Assembly: GCA_014240055.1 (NCBI GenBank)
Contig: JAAZXP010000032.1
Coordinates: 1 to 14,051, forward strand
DNA: 14,051 nucleotides
Reading direction: 5' to 3'
Origin: Methanobacteriota archaeon
Lineage (GTDB): Archaea; Thermoplasmatota; Poseidoniia; MGIII; CG-Epi1
The notes beneath the pieces were generated by a model. It was given only the letters and a program-made list of their open reading frames with translations, searched no databases and was not told where the DNA came from. Position numbers and translations under genes: made by a program. Positions 13,499-14,051 of this stretch are shown piece after piece (the stretch's first letter is position 1; every line of letters begins with the position of its first letter).

Positions 13499-13541
13499 CC
13501 GTGTTTTTCAGAGATCTATGTTAAGCTTGCAAAAAACGATT

Positions 13542-13565
13542 CCTTTATATATTACTTTTTATAAT
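13542..13565 (+). promoter_or_regulatory. TATA-like boxes of the integrase gene
   Basis: CTTTATATATTA (13543-13554) and TTTTTATAATG (13556-13566) lie upstream. The second is centred about 24 bases before the ATG at 13585, favouring that start over the in-frame ATG at 13564. Confidence 0.4.
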
Positions 13566-13584
13566 GTATATTATCGAAAGTAAA

Positions 13585-14051
13585 ATGGATATTATTACAA
13601 AAAACAGCCCAGACCTCCAGAAAATGGTGATGTCTGTAGTAAATCAACGTCAAAACCAAAATAGTAGACAAACCTACTATACGGCATTAACAAAATTTTT
13701 CGATTGGTATGTCTCGGGAGATAATGAAGGAATTAACGCAGATGTAATTCGCGAATATTTATTGTACTTAGAAAACAGAGGAAAATCAAGAGCCACCATT
13801 TCTACTAGCCTTTCTGTATTAAGACAACTTTTCAAAGATTTACGAAGACTCGGAGTAATTGATGAAAAAATATACAATGATCTTTTAGAAATAAAATTTA
13901 AGAGACCTTTAGGTCAAAGACACAAAACTTGGCTAGAACAAGAAGAAGTGCAAGAATTACTAACAAATCTAAATTCTGAAAAAATGAGTATTCTAAGAGA
14001 CAGAGCTCTCATTGCAGTAATGACTGGTTGTGGACTTCGCCGTTTCGAAGT
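13585..14051 (+). CDS. Tyrosine recombinase/integrase, N-terminal part (runs off right edge)
   Basis: 155 codons are present and the frame is open at the window end. Residues about 1-100 form the helical SAM-like core-binding domain seen in XerC/D-type enzymes (for example NSRQTYYTALTKFFDWYV, then RGKSRATISTSLSVLRQLFKDL). The catalytic domain opens with QRHKTWLEQEEVQELL, and the last visible residues, TGCGLRRFEV, correspond to the TGLRxSE box holding the first catalytic Arg. The remaining catalytic residues and the Tyr lie outside the window. The ATG at 13585 is preferred; an in-frame ATG at 13564 would add seven residues. It could be a housekeeping Xer protein or the integrase of a mobile element. 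The palindrome-rich spacer upstream and unknown genes nearby favour an element, without proof. Confidence 0.85.
   Translation, partial: MDIITKNSPDLQKMVMSVVNQRQNQNSRQTYYTALTKFFDWYVSGDNEGINADVIREYLLYLENRGKSRATISTSLSVLRQLFKDLRRLGVIDEKIYNDLLEIKFKRPLGQRHKTWLEQEEVQELLTNLNSEKMSILRDRALIAVMTGCGLRRFE

Larger units (their letters stand above)
13312..13584. other. AT-rich, palindrome-rich spacer before the integrase
   Basis: This 273-base stretch has an extremely AT-rich left part with several perfect palindromes: GATAATATTATC (13353-13364), TATTATTAATAATA (13440-13453) and ATACTAGTAT (13451-13460). A more GC-balanced part (13461-13530) holds inverted repeats. A 26-codon frame at 13320-13400 has no promoter or ribosome-binding site and looks like chance. 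No RNA gene is seen. Confidence 0.55.

Noticed and set aside
13461..13530. Possible archaeal replication origin box near GGGTTTCC in an AT-rich spacer
   Set aside because: Only a short fragment resembles the origin recognition box, no repeats of it are seen and no cdc6/orc1 gene is present.
13329..13574. Inverted copies of an AT-rich word (TAATATAATACATTAT and ATAATGTATATTA) flanking the spacer
   Set aside because: The match needs a three-base gap and consists almost only of A and T, so chance is likely.

Overview
The window looks like part of a genome of a planktonic marine archaeon, most likely a Marine Group II euryarchaeote (Candidatus Poseidoniales). Evidence seen directly: low GC, very tight gene packing, few Shine-Dalgarno sites, and TATA-like boxes centred about 24-30 bases upstream of most operon-leading start codons, the spacing expected of archaeal leaderless transcripts. 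The assignment to Poseidoniales is inference from the mix of bacterial-type metabolic enzymes and small two-helix surface proteins; no rRNA or marker gene is present to confirm it.

Layout. (1) 1-1493, minus strand: a SufS-type cysteine desulfurase followed by, and overlapping through ATGA, a DUF309 gene that runs off the left edge. (2) 1578-3121, plus strand: an MscS mechanosensitive channel and an Mn-type superoxide dismutase, each with its own promoter. (3) 3103-6774, minus strand: a bleomycin-hydrolase-type aminopeptidase, then a bacterial-type NADP-glutamate dehydrogenase translationally coupled (GTGA) to a ten-helix EamA/DMT transporter. (4) 6812-10368, minus strand: a compact four-gene operon encoding D-amino-acid oxidase, a class IV aminotransferase, a PAPS-type sulfotransferase-like protein and an AlkB-family membrane diiron hydroxylase. 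(5) 10369-10733: a gene-poor gap with a likely 26-residue membrane microprotein. (6) 10734-12533, plus strand: membrane proteins of unknown function and a tandem zinc-ribbon protein. (7) 12530-13311: a SemiSWEET transporter and a gamma-glutamylcyclotransferase-like protein, divergent from one centrally placed TATA box. (8) 13312-14051: an AT-rich, palindrome-rich spacer and the 5' part of a tyrosine recombinase running off the right edge.

How it fits together. Regions 3 and 4 suit a heterotroph living on peptides and amino acids: the peptidase releases amino acids, D-amino-acid oxidase and the aminotransferase move their nitrogen, and glutamate dehydrogenase links ammonium and glutamate. The superoxide dismutase fits an aerobic life. 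The least explained unit is the four-gene operon. Its aminotransferase/sulfotransferase pair corresponds to the two halves of the plant branched-chain-aminotransferase-like proteins, and here it travels with an amino-acid oxidase and a membrane hydroxylase. The right end (10.4-14 kb) is accessory in character and ends in an integrase, so it may border an integrated element.
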